Source of the DNA: Marivivens sp. LCG002 | Lineage (GTDB): Bacteria > Pseudomonadota > Alphaproteobacteria > Rhodobacterales > Rhodobacteraceae | Direction: 5' to 3' | DNA: 64,000 bases | Assembly (NCBI RefSeq): GCF_030264275.1 | Contig: NZ_CP127165.1 | Span: 1,476,001-1,540,000, forward strand | Part shown: positions 44,484-52,590 of the stretch, piece by piece | How positions within the stretch are numbered: position 1 is the first letter of the stretch | Layout of the letters: each line of letters opens with the position of its first letter | Notes under the pieces: model-generated | What the model saw: the letters and a program-made list of their open reading frames with translations, nothing else | Databases searched by the model: none | What the model was told of the DNA's origin: nothing | Program-made: the position numbers and the translations under genes

Positions 44484-44492
44484 GGCGTCCTC

Positions 44493-45152
44493 CTATCGGT
44501 TCTTGGTGCCCTGCCCGAGCGCGCGCGCCATTTGCGCGGCAATCTGGGACTTGGAGCGTTGGAACCCCGCCACATCGGGCGTGGCGATGTTGATGGTGAT
44601 CTGCGGGGCAGCGCCCGTCTGGGCCGCAACGCCAAGACTGCCGTCGGGGCCGCGCCTGAGCGGCATGATCGCTTCCGGCCCTGCTTCGCCCATAAGCCCC
44701 GTCGCGCCGCGCAGGGGAAAGCTCACTGGGGAGCTGACGACACCGCCTTTGGCAAAGGGCATCACGCGCCCCTGCGAAAAGCTCCCGCCCTTGGCAAAGG
44801 GCATGAGTCCCGAGACAGCAGCATTGAGACCCGACGCCAAAAGCCCGCCGAAATGATCGGTAACGGGCTTCATCGCGGCATCATAGGCGGTCTTGGCCAT
44901 GGTCTGGCCCAGCCCTGTGAGCACATCACCCAGCGAGCGCCCGTCAATCACAAGCCCGTCGACCGCGCGTTTAAGACCGCTCGAGAACCCGCGCTCCAGT
45001 TTGCCCAGATCGCGCGTCACAGAACCGAGCGAGCCCTGCACACGGGTCAGTTCCTCGCTAAAGGCCGAGGTCATGCCCGTGGCCGTATCCAGCGTTTTGC
45101 TCAGATCGGACACACGGTCCTCGAGCGCTTCAATGTCGTCTCTTGTGCTCAT
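44493..45152 (-). CDS. GTA tail tape measure protein g11
   Basis: 219 residues; sets tail length. N-terminal coiled-coil (DDIEALEDRVSDLSKTLDTATGMTSAFSEELTRVQGSLGSV), a central hydrophobic/glycine region (GLLASGLNAAVSGLMPFAKGGSFSQGRVMPFAKGG) and C-terminal EAIMPLRRGPDGSLGV. Very short for a tape measure, in line with the short RcGTA tail. Confidence 0.9.
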   Translation of the reverse strand: MSTRDDIEALEDRVSDLSKTLDTATGMTSAFSEELTRVQGSLGSVTRDLGKLERGFSSGLKRAVDGLVIDGRSLGDVLTGLGQTMAKTAYDAAMKPVTDHFGGLLASGLNAAVSGLMPFAKGGSFSQGRVMPFAKGGVVSSPVSFPLRGATGLMGEAGPEAIMPLRRGPDGSLGVAAQTGAAPQITINIATPDVAGFQRSKSQIAAQMARALGQGTKNR

Positions 45153-45338
45153 CTAGGTTTCCTTTGATTGGTCGGGATAAAGCCGTTCAAGTTCGGCCAA
45201 GCGGCTGCGCCCCATCGGGGAAAGACCTGGATCGACGCCCAACATGAGCAAAAGCTCGATCGGGGTCAGCGCCCAAAAGTCCGCAGGTCTCAGCCCGAGC
45301 TGGCAAAGACCGATCCGCCGCAAAGCGCCCCAGTCCAT
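45153..45338 (-). CDS. GTA small protein g10.1
   Basis: 61 residues, MDWGALRRIGLCQLGLRPADFWALTPIELLLMLG..., placed between g10 and g11 exactly as in RcGTA. Small proteins before the tape measure usually act as tail assembly chaperones; that role here is inferred from position. Three bases separate its stop from g10. Confidence 0.8.
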   Translation of the reverse strand: MDWGALRRIGLCQLGLRPADFWALTPIELLLMLGVDPGLSPMGRSRLAELERLYPDQSKET

Positions 45339-45341
45339 CGC

Positions 45342-45656
45342 CTAGGCCTCGGCGCCGAAGGCGAGCGCAAGGAGCCGCGCCGCCGCTTGGGCGGACTTGA
45401 TCGGCCCGTCCTCGATGTCGGTGGTCAAAAGATCGGCAGCCGTGCCGCGCCAGCCGCCGCCGCGCAGACCCGCAACCAGAAGCGCGAGAACATCGCGCCC
45501 CGAGAACGCACCGCTTTCGAACCGTTCCACCAGAGCGACGAGCGAGCCTTCGCCAAGCTCGGTCTCGAGCTCGGCCAAGGCGCCCAAGGTCAATTTGCAA
45601 AGATGCGGCACGCCGTCGAGCGTGACCGTGACCTCGCCTGCCCAAGCGTTCGCCAT
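45342..45656 (-). CDS. GTA family protein g10 (putative tail assembly chaperone)
   Basis: 104 residues (MANAWAGEVTVTLDGVPHLCKLTLGALAELETELG), the RcGTA g10 family. Position between the tail tube gene and the tape measure gene suggests a chaperone. The start ATG shares its first base with the g9 stop. Confidence 0.85.
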   Translation of the reverse strand: MANAWAGEVTVTLDGVPHLCKLTLGALAELETELGEGSLVALVERFESGAFSGRDVLALLVAGLRGGGWRGTAADLLTTDIEDGPIKSAQAAARLLALAFGAEA

Positions 45657-46072
45657 CAGACCGCCGCCGAGAAGCCGAGTGCACCCGCAGAGGCCAGCGA
45701 AAGCTCATAGGTCGCCTCGCCGTTATAGCTGCCTGCATATTCGAGTGAGGTGATCTGGAACGGCCCCTCGATCGTGCCGAAATCCGGGATGATCACCTGA
45801 AAATCGGGCGTGATCCCGTCAAAGAAAATCTGCCGTGCGCGCGCGTCGGTCGAAGCATCCTTGAACACGCCCGATCCCGAGAGAGAGGCCGAGCGCACAC
45901 CTGCACCGCCCAAAAGCTCGCGCCAGCCGCCCGCACTTTCGAGCGAGGTTACATCGACCGTTTCGGCATTGAAATTGAGCCGCGTGGCCCGCAGCCCCGC
46001 CACGGTTTCGAATTGGCCGTCGCCCGTCATGTCGATCTTGAGAAGAAGGTCTTTGCCATTTTGCGCACCCAT
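45656..46072 (-). CDS. GTA major tail tube protein g9 (TP901-1 family)
   Basis: 138-residue tail tube subunit. TP901-1-like major tail protein pattern: MGAQNGKDLLLKIDMTGDGQFETVAGLRATRLNFNAETVDVTSLESAGGW, then DARARQIFFDGITPDFQVIIP and a beta-rich end. Hexameric rings of it form the tail. Ribosome site AGGAGATTCCA before ATG. Confidence 0.92.
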   Translation of the reverse strand: MGAQNGKDLLLKIDMTGDGQFETVAGLRATRLNFNAETVDVTSLESAGGWRELLGGAGVRSASLSGSGVFKDASTDARARQIFFDGITPDFQVIIPDFGTIEGPFQITSLEYAGSYNGEATYELSLASAGALGFSAAV

Positions 46073-46095
46073 TGGAATCTCCTGTTATCTGTTGG

Positions 46096-46509
46096 TTAGA
46101 CGGGGGTGTCTTCGACCCGCGCCCGAAAGGTGAGAGTGATCTGGCGCAGATCGCCATTGGTGCGTTCCGCAACCGCTCTGACAAAGCCGAGCGACACGAG
46201 CCGCCCGCGCGAGAGCGCCAGATCCGCATCGATCAAGGCATCGGACACCGCACCCGCAGCCGCTTTGGCTGTCGAAAACCCTGCGGCGTCGGAAATCACT
46301 TCGATGCTGAAGTCATGCTCGGCGCCGCGTCCCGTTTGGTCCGAGGCGTCCTTGGCCTTTTCGGGACCGATGACCACATAGAGCGATGGCAAACCGCCCG
46401 GCAAGGGCGCGTCATAGATCGCTGTGCCGACGAGAGCGGCCAAAGCCGCATCGGCGGCCAGAGCCTGAAACACCGCGGTCTGGAGCGCATGAGAGACGCC
46501 ATAGCTCAT
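46096..46509 (-). CDS. GTA tail terminator g8 (DUF3168)
   Basis: 137-residue protein capping the tail at the head interface. DUF3168 signatures: SYGVSHALQTAVFQALAADAALAALVGTAIYDAPLPGGLPSLYVVIGPE and EISVI-type core IEVISDAAGFSTAKAAAGAVSDAL. Overlaps g7 by 4 bases. Confidence 0.88.
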   Translation of the reverse strand: MSYGVSHALQTAVFQALAADAALAALVGTAIYDAPLPGGLPSLYVVIGPEKAKDASDQTGRGAEHDFSIEVISDAAGFSTAKAAAGAVSDALIDADLALSRGRLVSLGFVRAVAERTNGDLRQITLTFRARVEDTPV

Positions 46510-46835
46510 TGGGCCACCTCCTCATGCGCATGACAGACAAGGAACATGCCTGCCTCGGCCACGGCATCGACGGAAAAAACGCGCGGCCCTTCGCGGAACC
46601 GTTGACCTGCGCGGGGACGTTTTGGGCTGTCAAAAGCCGCCCCGCGCACCGTGATCCGAAGCGCAAGACGGGATACTGCCCCTGCAGGCCCGCGGGCTTC
46701 TCGACCCGAACCTTCCTGAACATCGGCCCAAAGCGTTCCCAAGCTCTGCCAGACCGTCCCGAACCCGCCTGCGCCGTCGGCGACGCGTTCAGGCTGTTCA
46801 AGAACCAAGGCGCGGTTGAGCGAAACCCTTTTCAT
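46506..46835 (-). CDS. GTA head closure/stopper protein g7
   Basis: 109-residue head-tail adaptor (SPP1 gp16-like family): LNRALVLEQPERVADGAGGFGTVWQSLGTLWADVQ is the usual opening, followed by LALRITVRGAAFDSPKRPRAGQRF. Overlaps g6 by 4 bases and g8 by 4 bases. Confidence 0.88.
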   Translation of the reverse strand: MKRVSLNRALVLEQPERVADGAGGFGTVWQSLGTLWADVQEGSGREARGPAGAVSRLALRITVRGAAFDSPKRPRAGQRFREGPRVFSVDAVAEAGMFLVCHAHEEVAQ

Positions 46836-47425
46836 GCCCGCGCCCTCCCGAGGAACAAACGGACCGTGCGATAACGCTCGATGAGCGCCTGCACGCCATG
46901 CGGCATTGCCCCGCCGCTTGCCGCCATATCGTGGCGGAACTCATAGTAATGGGCCGCAAGGAGCAGCACCGCCTGCGCCAGATCGGGCGGCACGTCGCTC
47001 CATTCGGGACCATAGCCCGCGAGGACCGAAATCCTGAGCGAACCCCCTTGAGGAATACGCGGCAGCGTGCCGACGATGAGGGGGCGATGCAGATCGGGGA
47101 TAAGCTGCCATTCCCCGCTGGGCGGCACCTGTTCCTCGCTCTGGCGCGTCACGCGGGTGATTTGGGCAATCGCGCTGACGGGCGCGACAGGAAGCGCCTC
47201 TTCCACCCCGTCTCGCCAATCGCGAACGGTCCAGACAAGCTCGCGCTCGAGCAGAACCTTCTGGGTGCGGGCTTCGATCGCAGCCATCGCAGCACGCAGG
47301 TAAATCTCAAGAATACCATCCTGAAGACCATCGTCGGAAAAGCCGGACCCGAGCCGCAGGTGTTCTCTAAATTGTGCCACCGGAAGGCTTGAAGCCGCGA
47401 CAGTGGTCTTTTCGACGAGCATCAT
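46832..47425 (-). CDS. GTA head-tail adaptor g6
   Basis: 197-residue connector adaptor binding below the portal. Start ATG 47425 (MMLVEKTTVAASSLPVAQFREHLRLG); a second ATG follows directly, so the start may be one codon later. Gp6-like pattern: LRAAMAAIEARTQKVLLERE, VPPDLAQAVLLLAAHYYEFR. A 112-base gap separates it from the capsid gene and contains the GC-rich palindrome CCCGAACGGG but no T-run. Confidence 0.88.
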   Translation of the reverse strand: MMLVEKTTVAASSLPVAQFREHLRLGSGFSDDGLQDGILEIYLRAAMAAIEARTQKVLLERELVWTVRDWRDGVEEALPVAPVSAIAQITRVTRQSEEQVPPSGEWQLIPDLHRPLIVGTLPRIPQGGSLRISVLAGYGPEWSDVPPDLAQAVLLLAAHYYEFRHDMAASGGAMPHGVQALIERYRTVRLFLGRARA

Positions 47426-47537
47426 AATCTCACTCCGACTAGGTCAAACTCTTGGGGATGCGCGGGAACAAAGAGGTGCTCGGACGGAAAGGAAGCAGCT
47501 GGACACCGCCCCGTTCCCGCGCCCGTTCGGGTGGCCC

Positions 47538-48719
47538 TTAGGCCGCGCCGAATTTCAGAAGCTTGATCGCGTCAAAGTCGGTCACAGCGCCGCCCACACG
47601 TTTGGTTGCATAGAAGAGCACATGCGGCTTGGCCGAGAACGGGTCGCGCAAGACGCGCAGATCGGGACGTTCGGCAATGGTATAACCGATAGAGAAATCA
47701 CCGAATGCGATCGGGGTCGCGCCCACGGCAATGTCTGGCATATCCTCGGCAATGAGAACGGGATAGCCCATCAGACGCGCAGGCTCGCCCGCCGCAAGTC
47801 CATCGGTCCAAAGGAAACGCCCGTCTGCATCCTTGAGCTTGCGCACGGCGCCTGCGGTCTTGGAGTTGAGCACGAAACAGGCACCAGCACGGTATTGGGC
47901 ACCAAGCGCATAGACCAGCTCGATGATCGCGTCGCCGTCCACGTCGATCGTGTCGATCCCCGTCACCACATAGCCGAGATTGCCCCATTCCCAGATTTCA
48001 TTCTCCAACTTGGGATAGGAGAGGAAGCCGCGCGGTTTGTCGTTGCCGTCACCGCCCACAAAGGCCGCCGCTTCCGAGCGCGCGAACTTGTCCGCGATAC
48101 GGCCCGCGAGCCAGCCTTCGATGTCGAAAGCGCTGTCGTCAAGCAAGCGCTGCGAGGCTTTGGGCATCGCCGAAAGCTCATGCAGCGGGATCGAGATTCG
48201 GTCGATCTGCGGCGTATCGGTTTCGGACATGGAGCCCGTCTCGGACGCCCATCCAGCGCCCATTTCGGTATGGTCGACCAGCACCTCATAAGAGGTCGAA
48301 TCCACCGCCACCACAGAGGCGATCGAACGGATCGACGCCGAATTGGACAGCGCGCTCTTGATGGTCTCGGAGGTTTGCGGATCGACAAGATAGCCGCCGT
48401 CCGCCGCCACCGAAGTCGAGAGCGATTTGCCCTCGAGCGTCAGCCCGCGAAGACCATCGTCTTCACCGCTGCGGACATAGGCCTCGAAGGCCTTTTGATG
48501 GGGCGCCTCTTGGGTCGCACCGGCCGAAAGTGCCGGGCGTGCGGCCAGAAGTGTCTTACGATCAAGCTTGTTCATACGCTCATCCTGCTTTTCAAGTTTT
48601 TGATTAAGTTTCGAGGTAAACTCGCTGAAATCGCTCACAAATTGCGACACAGCAGCACTCAGGTCCTCGGTCGGAGACACAGTGCCTCCGGCCCCGGACT
48701 TTGCGTCTAGGGTGGTCAT
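47538..48719 (-). CDS. GTA major capsid protein g5 (HK97 fold)
   Basis: 393-residue capsid subunit. The first about 100 residues are a helical delta/scaffold domain (VSQFVSDFSEFTSKLNQKLEKQDERMNKLD) cut off by the g4 protease; the mature part from about residue 103 has the HK97 fold: ADGGYLVDPQTSETIKSAL, EMGAGWASETGSMSETDTPQIDRISIPLHELSAMPKASQRLLDDSAFDIEGWL, and GDFSIGYTIAERPDLRVLRDPFSAKPHVLF. Confidence 0.94.
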   Translation of the reverse strand: MTTLDAKSGAGGTVSPTEDLSAAVSQFVSDFSEFTSKLNQKLEKQDERMNKLDRKTLLAARPALSAGATQEAPHQKAFEAYVRSGEDDGLRGLTLEGKSLSTSVAADGGYLVDPQTSETIKSALSNSASIRSIASVVAVDSTSYEVLVDHTEMGAGWASETGSMSETDTPQIDRISIPLHELSAMPKASQRLLDDSAFDIEGWLAGRIADKFARSEAAAFVGGDGNDKPRGFLSYPKLENEIWEWGNLGYVVTGIDTIDVDGDAIIELVYALGAQYRAGACFVLNSKTAGAVRKLKDADGRFLWTDGLAAGEPARLMGYPVLIAEDMPDIAVGATPIAFGDFSIGYTIAERPDLRVLRDPFSAKPHVLFYATKRVGGAVTDFDAIKLLKFGAA

Positions 48720-48747
48720 GTTTCGTCCTTTTTCGGTTGGAGAAAAG

Positions 48748-49305
48748 TCAGCCGCGCCCTGCGATCACGCGGCCCATTTCGCGAAAGGCCGTCGCAATAT
48801 CGACGAGAACGCGCGCCTCGGGCGTGTCGAATTTCGCATCGACACGGGCGTCCACTCGGGCGTCGGGCAGCATCGGAAAAGTCACGAGCGACACCTCCCA
48901 GAGATCAAGCTCGCTCAGGATGCGCTGCCCCTTGTCGGACTTATGCGACTTGACCGTGCGATAGCCGATGGACAGCCCGTCGATGGCCCCCGCTTCGAGA
49001 AGCGCGATCGCCTCGCGCCCCCGCACCACATTGGTCAGAATACGACCCTTGACGCGAAGCCCGACGGCATCCTCGACGACTTCGTCCCAAATGCCGATGG
49101 GTTGGGCGGGGTCATGTTGCCAAAGCATTTTGACAAGACCGCCCTTGTCTCTCAGCCGTTTGATCGAAGCGGCATAAGCGCCCTTTTCGACCACATCGCC
49201 GCCCTGATCCACCAGTCCGAATTTCGAGGCATAGCCCTCGATCACATGGCCGTCGACGAGCTTCACATCTGCTCCGAGTTTCTGGAATTTATGCTCCAAA
49301 GTCAT
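48748..49305 (-). CDS. GTA prohead protease g4 (HK97, peptidase U35/S78)
   Basis: 185-residue protease that matures the capsid. Ribosome site GGGGGAGAAG before ATG 49305. Catalytic His in KMLWQHDPAQPIG, Ser in AIDGLSIGYRT and acidic residue in DLWEVSLVTFPM make the herpes/HK97-type triad. The N-terminal DGHVIEGYASKFGLVDQGGDVVEKGAY is typical. Confidence 0.93.
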   Translation of the reverse strand: MTLEHKFQKLGADVKLVDGHVIEGYASKFGLVDQGGDVVEKGAYAASIKRLRDKGGLVKMLWQHDPAQPIGIWDEVVEDAVGLRVKGRILTNVVRGREAIALLEAGAIDGLSIGYRTVKSHKSDKGQRILSELDLWEVSLVTFPMLPDARVDARVDAKFDTPEARVLVDIATAFREMGRVIAGRG

Positions 49306-49315
49306 CTTCTCCCCC

Positions 49316-49513
49316 TCATTTCGTCAGAAGAATTGCCGCTTGCAGCAACGCAAGCACCGCCGCCGAGCACCCGATCACCCAAAGCTGGCGCTCAAGCCGC
49401 GAGACGACATAGTCGATCTTGTCGAGACGCATTTCGACTTGGGCGAGCCAGAAATCACTCACGGGGCCGCGCAGCTCGCGGCGGGTTTCCATGTCCACGA
49501 CCTCACCCTTCAT
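49316..49513 (-). CDS. GTA small membrane protein g3.5
   Basis: 65 residues from ATG 49513 (MKGEVVDMETRRELRGPVSDFWLAQVEMRLDKIDYVVSRLERQLW). It has a charged helix and one C-terminal membrane segment (VIGCSAAVLALLQAAILLTK). Overlaps the portal gene by 11 bases. Present at this place in RcGTA; its function is unknown, possibly an anchor for assembly. Confidence 0.8.
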   Translation of the reverse strand: MKGEVVDMETRRELRGPVSDFWLAQVEMRLDKIDYVVSRLERQLWVIGCSAAVLALLQAAILLTK

Positions 49514-50681
49514 CGCCGACCTCCAAGGCAGGAAGCCCGAGGAGACGGCGCTTTTCCGCATCGGTAAGGAAGGTGGCTTCGCCCACACGGCGCCATTGCG
49601 CCTCGCGCTCGCCCGCAAGAGCGGGGATCTGGTCAAGATCGGGACGCAGGTCCAGCCGCAGATCGGTGAAATCCGAAAGCCAATCGGCCAGTGCCGAGGT
49701 CACGCGCGCCGCAAGCGGGAGCACCGTCAAACGATAGAAGGCTCGGTTCGCTTCTTGGTAATTGGCATAGGTCGCATCTCCGGGGATACCGAGCAGCATG
49801 GGCGGAACTCCAAAGGCAATCGCGATTTCGCGCGCGGCGGCTTCCTTGGTCTTCTGGAACTCCATGTCCGAAGGACTGAACCCCATCGGCTTCCAGTCGA
49901 GCCCGCCCTCTAGCAGCATCGGACGCCCTGCGTTGCGCGCACCTTGGTGCTGGGTTTCCATCTCATGCAAAAGACGGTCGTATTGATCCTGCGACAGCGT
50001 CGAAGCCCCGTCCGCGCCATGATAAATGATCGCGCCGCTGGGACGTGCCGCATTGTCGAGCAAAGCCTTGGACCAGCGTGATGCCGAATTGTGAACGTCA
50101 ATCGCGGTGGCCGCCGCCTGAAGCGCCGAGAGACCATAGTGATCGTCTTGCGGATGGAAATTGCGAATATGGCAGATGGGCGAAGCGCCAACCCCGACCG
50201 CATAGCGATGCTTGCGCCCGCCGACGGCATAGTCATAGGCCACGGGCCAACCGTCTTCGCCGGGAACAAGGCTCATGCGATCCGAGCGCAGCACATGAAG
50301 CTCGACCGGCAACTCGCCCGCGCCAACAGCCTCGACATAGGCGTTCCCCGTGAGCAAAAGCTGGCCGTAAAGCGCCTCGAGGAAAGCCGCACGTCCCTGC
50401 GCTGCGTTTGGACGCGCAATCAGCTCTTGCACCGGATGGGTTTCATAGCGGCGCTCGCGGTCTTGAAGAACCAACGGCAAGGATGCGGCAGCCTCTGCAA
50501 TCATCTTGACCACACGAAAGCCGACAGGATTGCCCGCAAAGCCCTGTTTGGTGAGCGAGACCACATCGCGCGGACTCCATGCCACGCGTCCCGTCGCAAG
50601 CGCCACAACCCGACCCGCAGCCGAGGCCTTGACCTCGATCGCGTCGGGTTCTGCCGCTTGCCGTTTCAGAAAATCAAACAT
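49503..50681 (-). CDS. GTA portal protein g3 (HK97 family)
   Basis: 392-residue dodecameric DNA entry ring. Start ATG 50681 (MFDFLKRQAAEPDAIEVK) with AAGGAGAC. Portal motifs: WSPRDVVSLTKQGFAGNPVGFRVVKMIAEAAASLPL, LYGQLLLTGNAYVEAV, and AREIAIAFGVPPMLLGIPGDATYANYQEANRAFY. Confidence 0.94.
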   Translation of the reverse strand: MFDFLKRQAAEPDAIEVKASAAGRVVALATGRVAWSPRDVVSLTKQGFAGNPVGFRVVKMIAEAAASLPLVLQDRERRYETHPVQELIARPNAAQGRAAFLEALYGQLLLTGNAYVEAVGAGELPVELHVLRSDRMSLVPGEDGWPVAYDYAVGGRKHRYAVGVGASPICHIRNFHPQDDHYGLSALQAAATAIDVHNSASRWSKALLDNAARPSGAIIYHGADGASTLSQDQYDRLLHEMETQHQGARNAGRPMLLEGGLDWKPMGFSPSDMEFQKTKEAAAREIAIAFGVPPMLLGIPGDATYANYQEANRAFYRLTVLPLAARVTSALADWLSDFTDLRLDLRPDLDQIPALAGEREAQWRRVGEATFLTDAEKRRLLGLPALEVGDEG

Positions 50682-50795
50682 TCTTGTCTCCTTGACCCTG
50701 CCGAGGCACATGCCCTCGTCCGATCTGATGAAGCCAATGTGACAGTCATGTCTGAAGAAGTGCTGAGGGCACCGCACGGTGCCCCCGCAACACCC

Positions 50796-52196
50796 CTAGA
50801 GGAGCCGCACTTGCGGTCTGCGCCAATGGCTCGCGGGCTCGACCAACAGTTCGGTCAAAGCCCAGACAAGCGCATCCACTCGGTCGGGCGACTTGGCCCC
50901 CTGAAACCCGCGCGTGGTCATAAGGCCCATCTGTTCTTCGAGATCGACAAGTCCCCGAAGATGGAACACGCGCCCCTGCTCATAAAGCTGCGCCACAGGT
51001 TCGGCGCGGGCCACCTTGCCACGTGTCGCCCGCACGGCCTTGTAAGGGGCGAGAGGGTCAATCTGGCGCACGACGCTTTCGACCAGAGCGCCGCCCTGAT
51101 TGACTTCGGCCACAAGCCGATCCCCAGCGTGCCGCCTCAGGGCGTCGACCGCAGCCAAGGCCCATTCCTGAGGCGAGGCCGCCGAGACGGTCGCATCCTC
51201 AAGCACATAGGCCCGCCAGTCCTGAGGCGGCCCTTGGGTCACGGCCCCGACAACCACGATCCCGCAATCGTCAGAGGAGGCTTTGCCCGTCACAGGAGGA
51301 TCAACCGCCACCACGATGCGGTCCAGCGCGGGCGCGTCGGAAACCTGAGCACGGGCCAGCGTTGCCGAGGGCCACAAAGCCCCCTCGATCTCGGCCATCA
51401 GAACCCCATCAAGCTCCTGTCGCCCCAGATGTGTGCCGCCAAATCGCGCTTCGACCTCTTCAAGGAAACTCACGGCAAGGTTGGCGCGGTTGGCCGAAGT
51501 CGGCGCATGGGTCACAACGGTGCTCTTGCGATCCAGAAGATCGCGCAGCACCGGCACATTGCGCGGCGTGGTGGTCACACATGCCCGAGGATGCTCCCCA
51601 AGACGCAGACAGAACTGGAGCATATCCCAAGCCTCCTGCCCCTTTTTCCATTTGGCAAGCTCATCCACCCAAGCCCCATCGAACTGCGGCCCGCGAAGCA
51701 CCTCGGGATCATGCGCGGAGACCGCCATCGCGGTTGCGCCATTGGGCCAGACAAGCATGCGCCGTCCCGCGATCCACTCGGGGCGGCGATCTGGTGGCGA
51801 ACAGGTCATGATCCCGCTGTCACCAAAGATCATCACCTCGCGCACCTGCTCGTGGGTTTCCCCGACCAATGCCAAGCGAGAGGCACGCCCCCTGTCGCGT
51901 GGACGCGGTCCCTCGACCATCGAGCGAACCCACTCGGCCCCAGCCCGCGTTTTACCCGCACCGCGCCCGCCAAGGATCACCCAAGTAGACCAATCCCCAT
52001 CGGGCGGAAGCTGATGCGGCAGCGCCCAGAATTCAAAGAGATAGAGCAGCCCCTGTAGCGAGGTTTCTGCAATGCCCTCAAGAAAGCCTTTCTGCATCTC
52101 GGGCGGCGCGGAGCTTATCCAGCCTGCGCCCGATCTCGCTGCGGATGGCTTCAAAGTCGATGTCACCTTCGCGTTGGACATTGCCTGTTTTGTCAT
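50796..52196 (-). CDS. GTA terminase large subunit g2 (packaging ATPase/nuclease)
   Basis: 466-residue motor that cuts and packages host DNA. Walker A GGRGAGKTRAGAEWVR, Walker B QFDGAWVDELAKWKKG, C-terminal RNase H-like nuclease with acidic residues in IVVAVDPPVTG, EVNQGG and KSPDRVDALVWAL. The ATG at 52196 makes a 119-base overlap with g1; the conserved part starts near AGWISSAPPEMQ, so a shorter start (for example GTG 52166) is possible. Confidence 0.92.
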   Translation of the reverse strand: MTKQAMSNAKVTSTLKPSAARSGAGWISSAPPEMQKGFLEGIAETSLQGLLYLFEFWALPHQLPPDGDWSTWVILGGRGAGKTRAGAEWVRSMVEGPRPRDRGRASRLALVGETHEQVREVMIFGDSGIMTCSPPDRRPEWIAGRRMLVWPNGATAMAVSAHDPEVLRGPQFDGAWVDELAKWKKGQEAWDMLQFCLRLGEHPRACVTTTPRNVPVLRDLLDRKSTVVTHAPTSANRANLAVSFLEEVEARFGGTHLGRQELDGVLMAEIEGALWPSATLARAQVSDAPALDRIVVAVDPPVTGKASSDDCGIVVVGAVTQGPPQDWRAYVLEDATVSAASPQEWALAAVDALRRHAGDRLVAEVNQGGALVESVVRQIDPLAPYKAVRATRGKVARAEPVAQLYEQGRVFHLRGLVDLEEQMGLMTTRGFQGAKSPDRVDALVWALTELLVEPASHWRRPQVRLL

Positions 52197-52410
52197 GGAA
52201 AGCCTCCTCGGCCTTTTTGATGCTGAAATATGCAGATTGCAGATCGGCGATTTGCGCCCTTATCTGACGGGGCGGCACGGGTTTGCCGCTCTGCATATCG
52301 TGGACGAGTTCGGCCAGCGTTTCGGTCACGCTGTCGAACATCTCGATCACCTCGTCGAGCTTGCGCCTCTCGAGGCTCGCCTCGGCCTGATGGCTCCGTT
52401 CTTGTGTCAT
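52078..52410 (-). CDS. GTA small terminase g1
   Basis: 110 residues, ATG 52410 (MTQERSHQAEASLERRKLDEVIEMF). Almost wholly helical coiled-coil (LDEVIEMFDSVTETLAELVHDMQSG ... IRAQIADLQSAYFSIKKAEEAFHDKTG), ending FEAIRSEIGRRLDKLRAARDAERLS. In RcGTA, g1 is the small terminase that recruits DNA without sequence specificity. First gene of the GTA operon, 43 bases after the leader hairpin. Confidence 0.88.
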   Translation of the reverse strand: MTQERSHQAEASLERRKLDEVIEMFDSVTETLAELVHDMQSGKPVPPRQIRAQIADLQSAYFSIKKAEEAFHDKTGNVQREGDIDFEAIRSEIGRRLDKLRAARDAERLS

Positions 52411-52450
52411 GCGGATTTGCCCTCTTTGTGGACCCGTCCGTTCGAAACGT

Positions 52451-52487
52451 AAAAAGCGACCAACAGGGCCGAGGCCCAAGGTCGCTT
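52451..52487 (-). terminator. Terminator-like hairpin in the GTA leader, upstream of g1
   Basis: On the minus strand AAGCGACC (52487-52480) pairs perfectly with GGTCGCTT (52461-52454); inside, GGGCC (52477-52473) pairs with GGCCC (52470-52466); a TTTTT tract follows (through 52451). This is a full intrinsic terminator shape just 41 bases before the g1 start and separate from the mltG terminator at 52559-52589. A possible -10 (TATAAC, minus strand, 52519-52514) lies upstream of it, which would make it an attenuator; no good -35 is visible. Confidence 0.75.
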
Positions 52488-52558
52488 CCTTTCGTTTTCC
52501 AGCTTGCCGAATGGTTATAGTCTGCGCGCGTTAAAAAACCCTCACCCCACCGCAAAGC

Positions 52559-52589
52559 AAAAGGGCCGATCTTTCGACCGGCCCCTTTT
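52559..52589 (-). terminator. Intrinsic terminator of mltG
   Basis: AAAAGGGCCGATC and GACCGGCCCCTTTT form a stem with one A-C mismatch and a slipped base around a TTTC loop, one base past the mltG stop. Minus-strand T-run CCCTTTTGCTTT follows. Confidence 0.75.
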
Positions 52590-52590
52590 A

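Larger units (their letters stand above)
38729..52410 (-). mobile_element. Complete RcGTA-type gene transfer agent structural cluster (g1 to g15)
   Basis: Seventeen consecutive minus-strand genes in the order known for Rhodobacter capsulatus GTA: g1, g2, g3, g3.5, g4, g5, g6, g7, g8, g9, g10, g10.1, g11, g12, g13, g14, g15. They encode DNA packaging, an HK97-type head and a short siphovirus-like tail. All are open and closely spaced or overlapping; no integrase, lysis or replication gene is present, as expected of a domesticated prophage that packages host DNA. Flanked by mltG/fabF and cysE. Lysis, fibre and activator genes of GTA lie elsewhere in such genomes. Confidence 0.95.

Noticed and set aside
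47426-47537. GC-rich palindrome between GTA g5 and g6 as a terminator
   Set aside because: The stem is short and no T-run follows; the downstream GTA genes need read-through.
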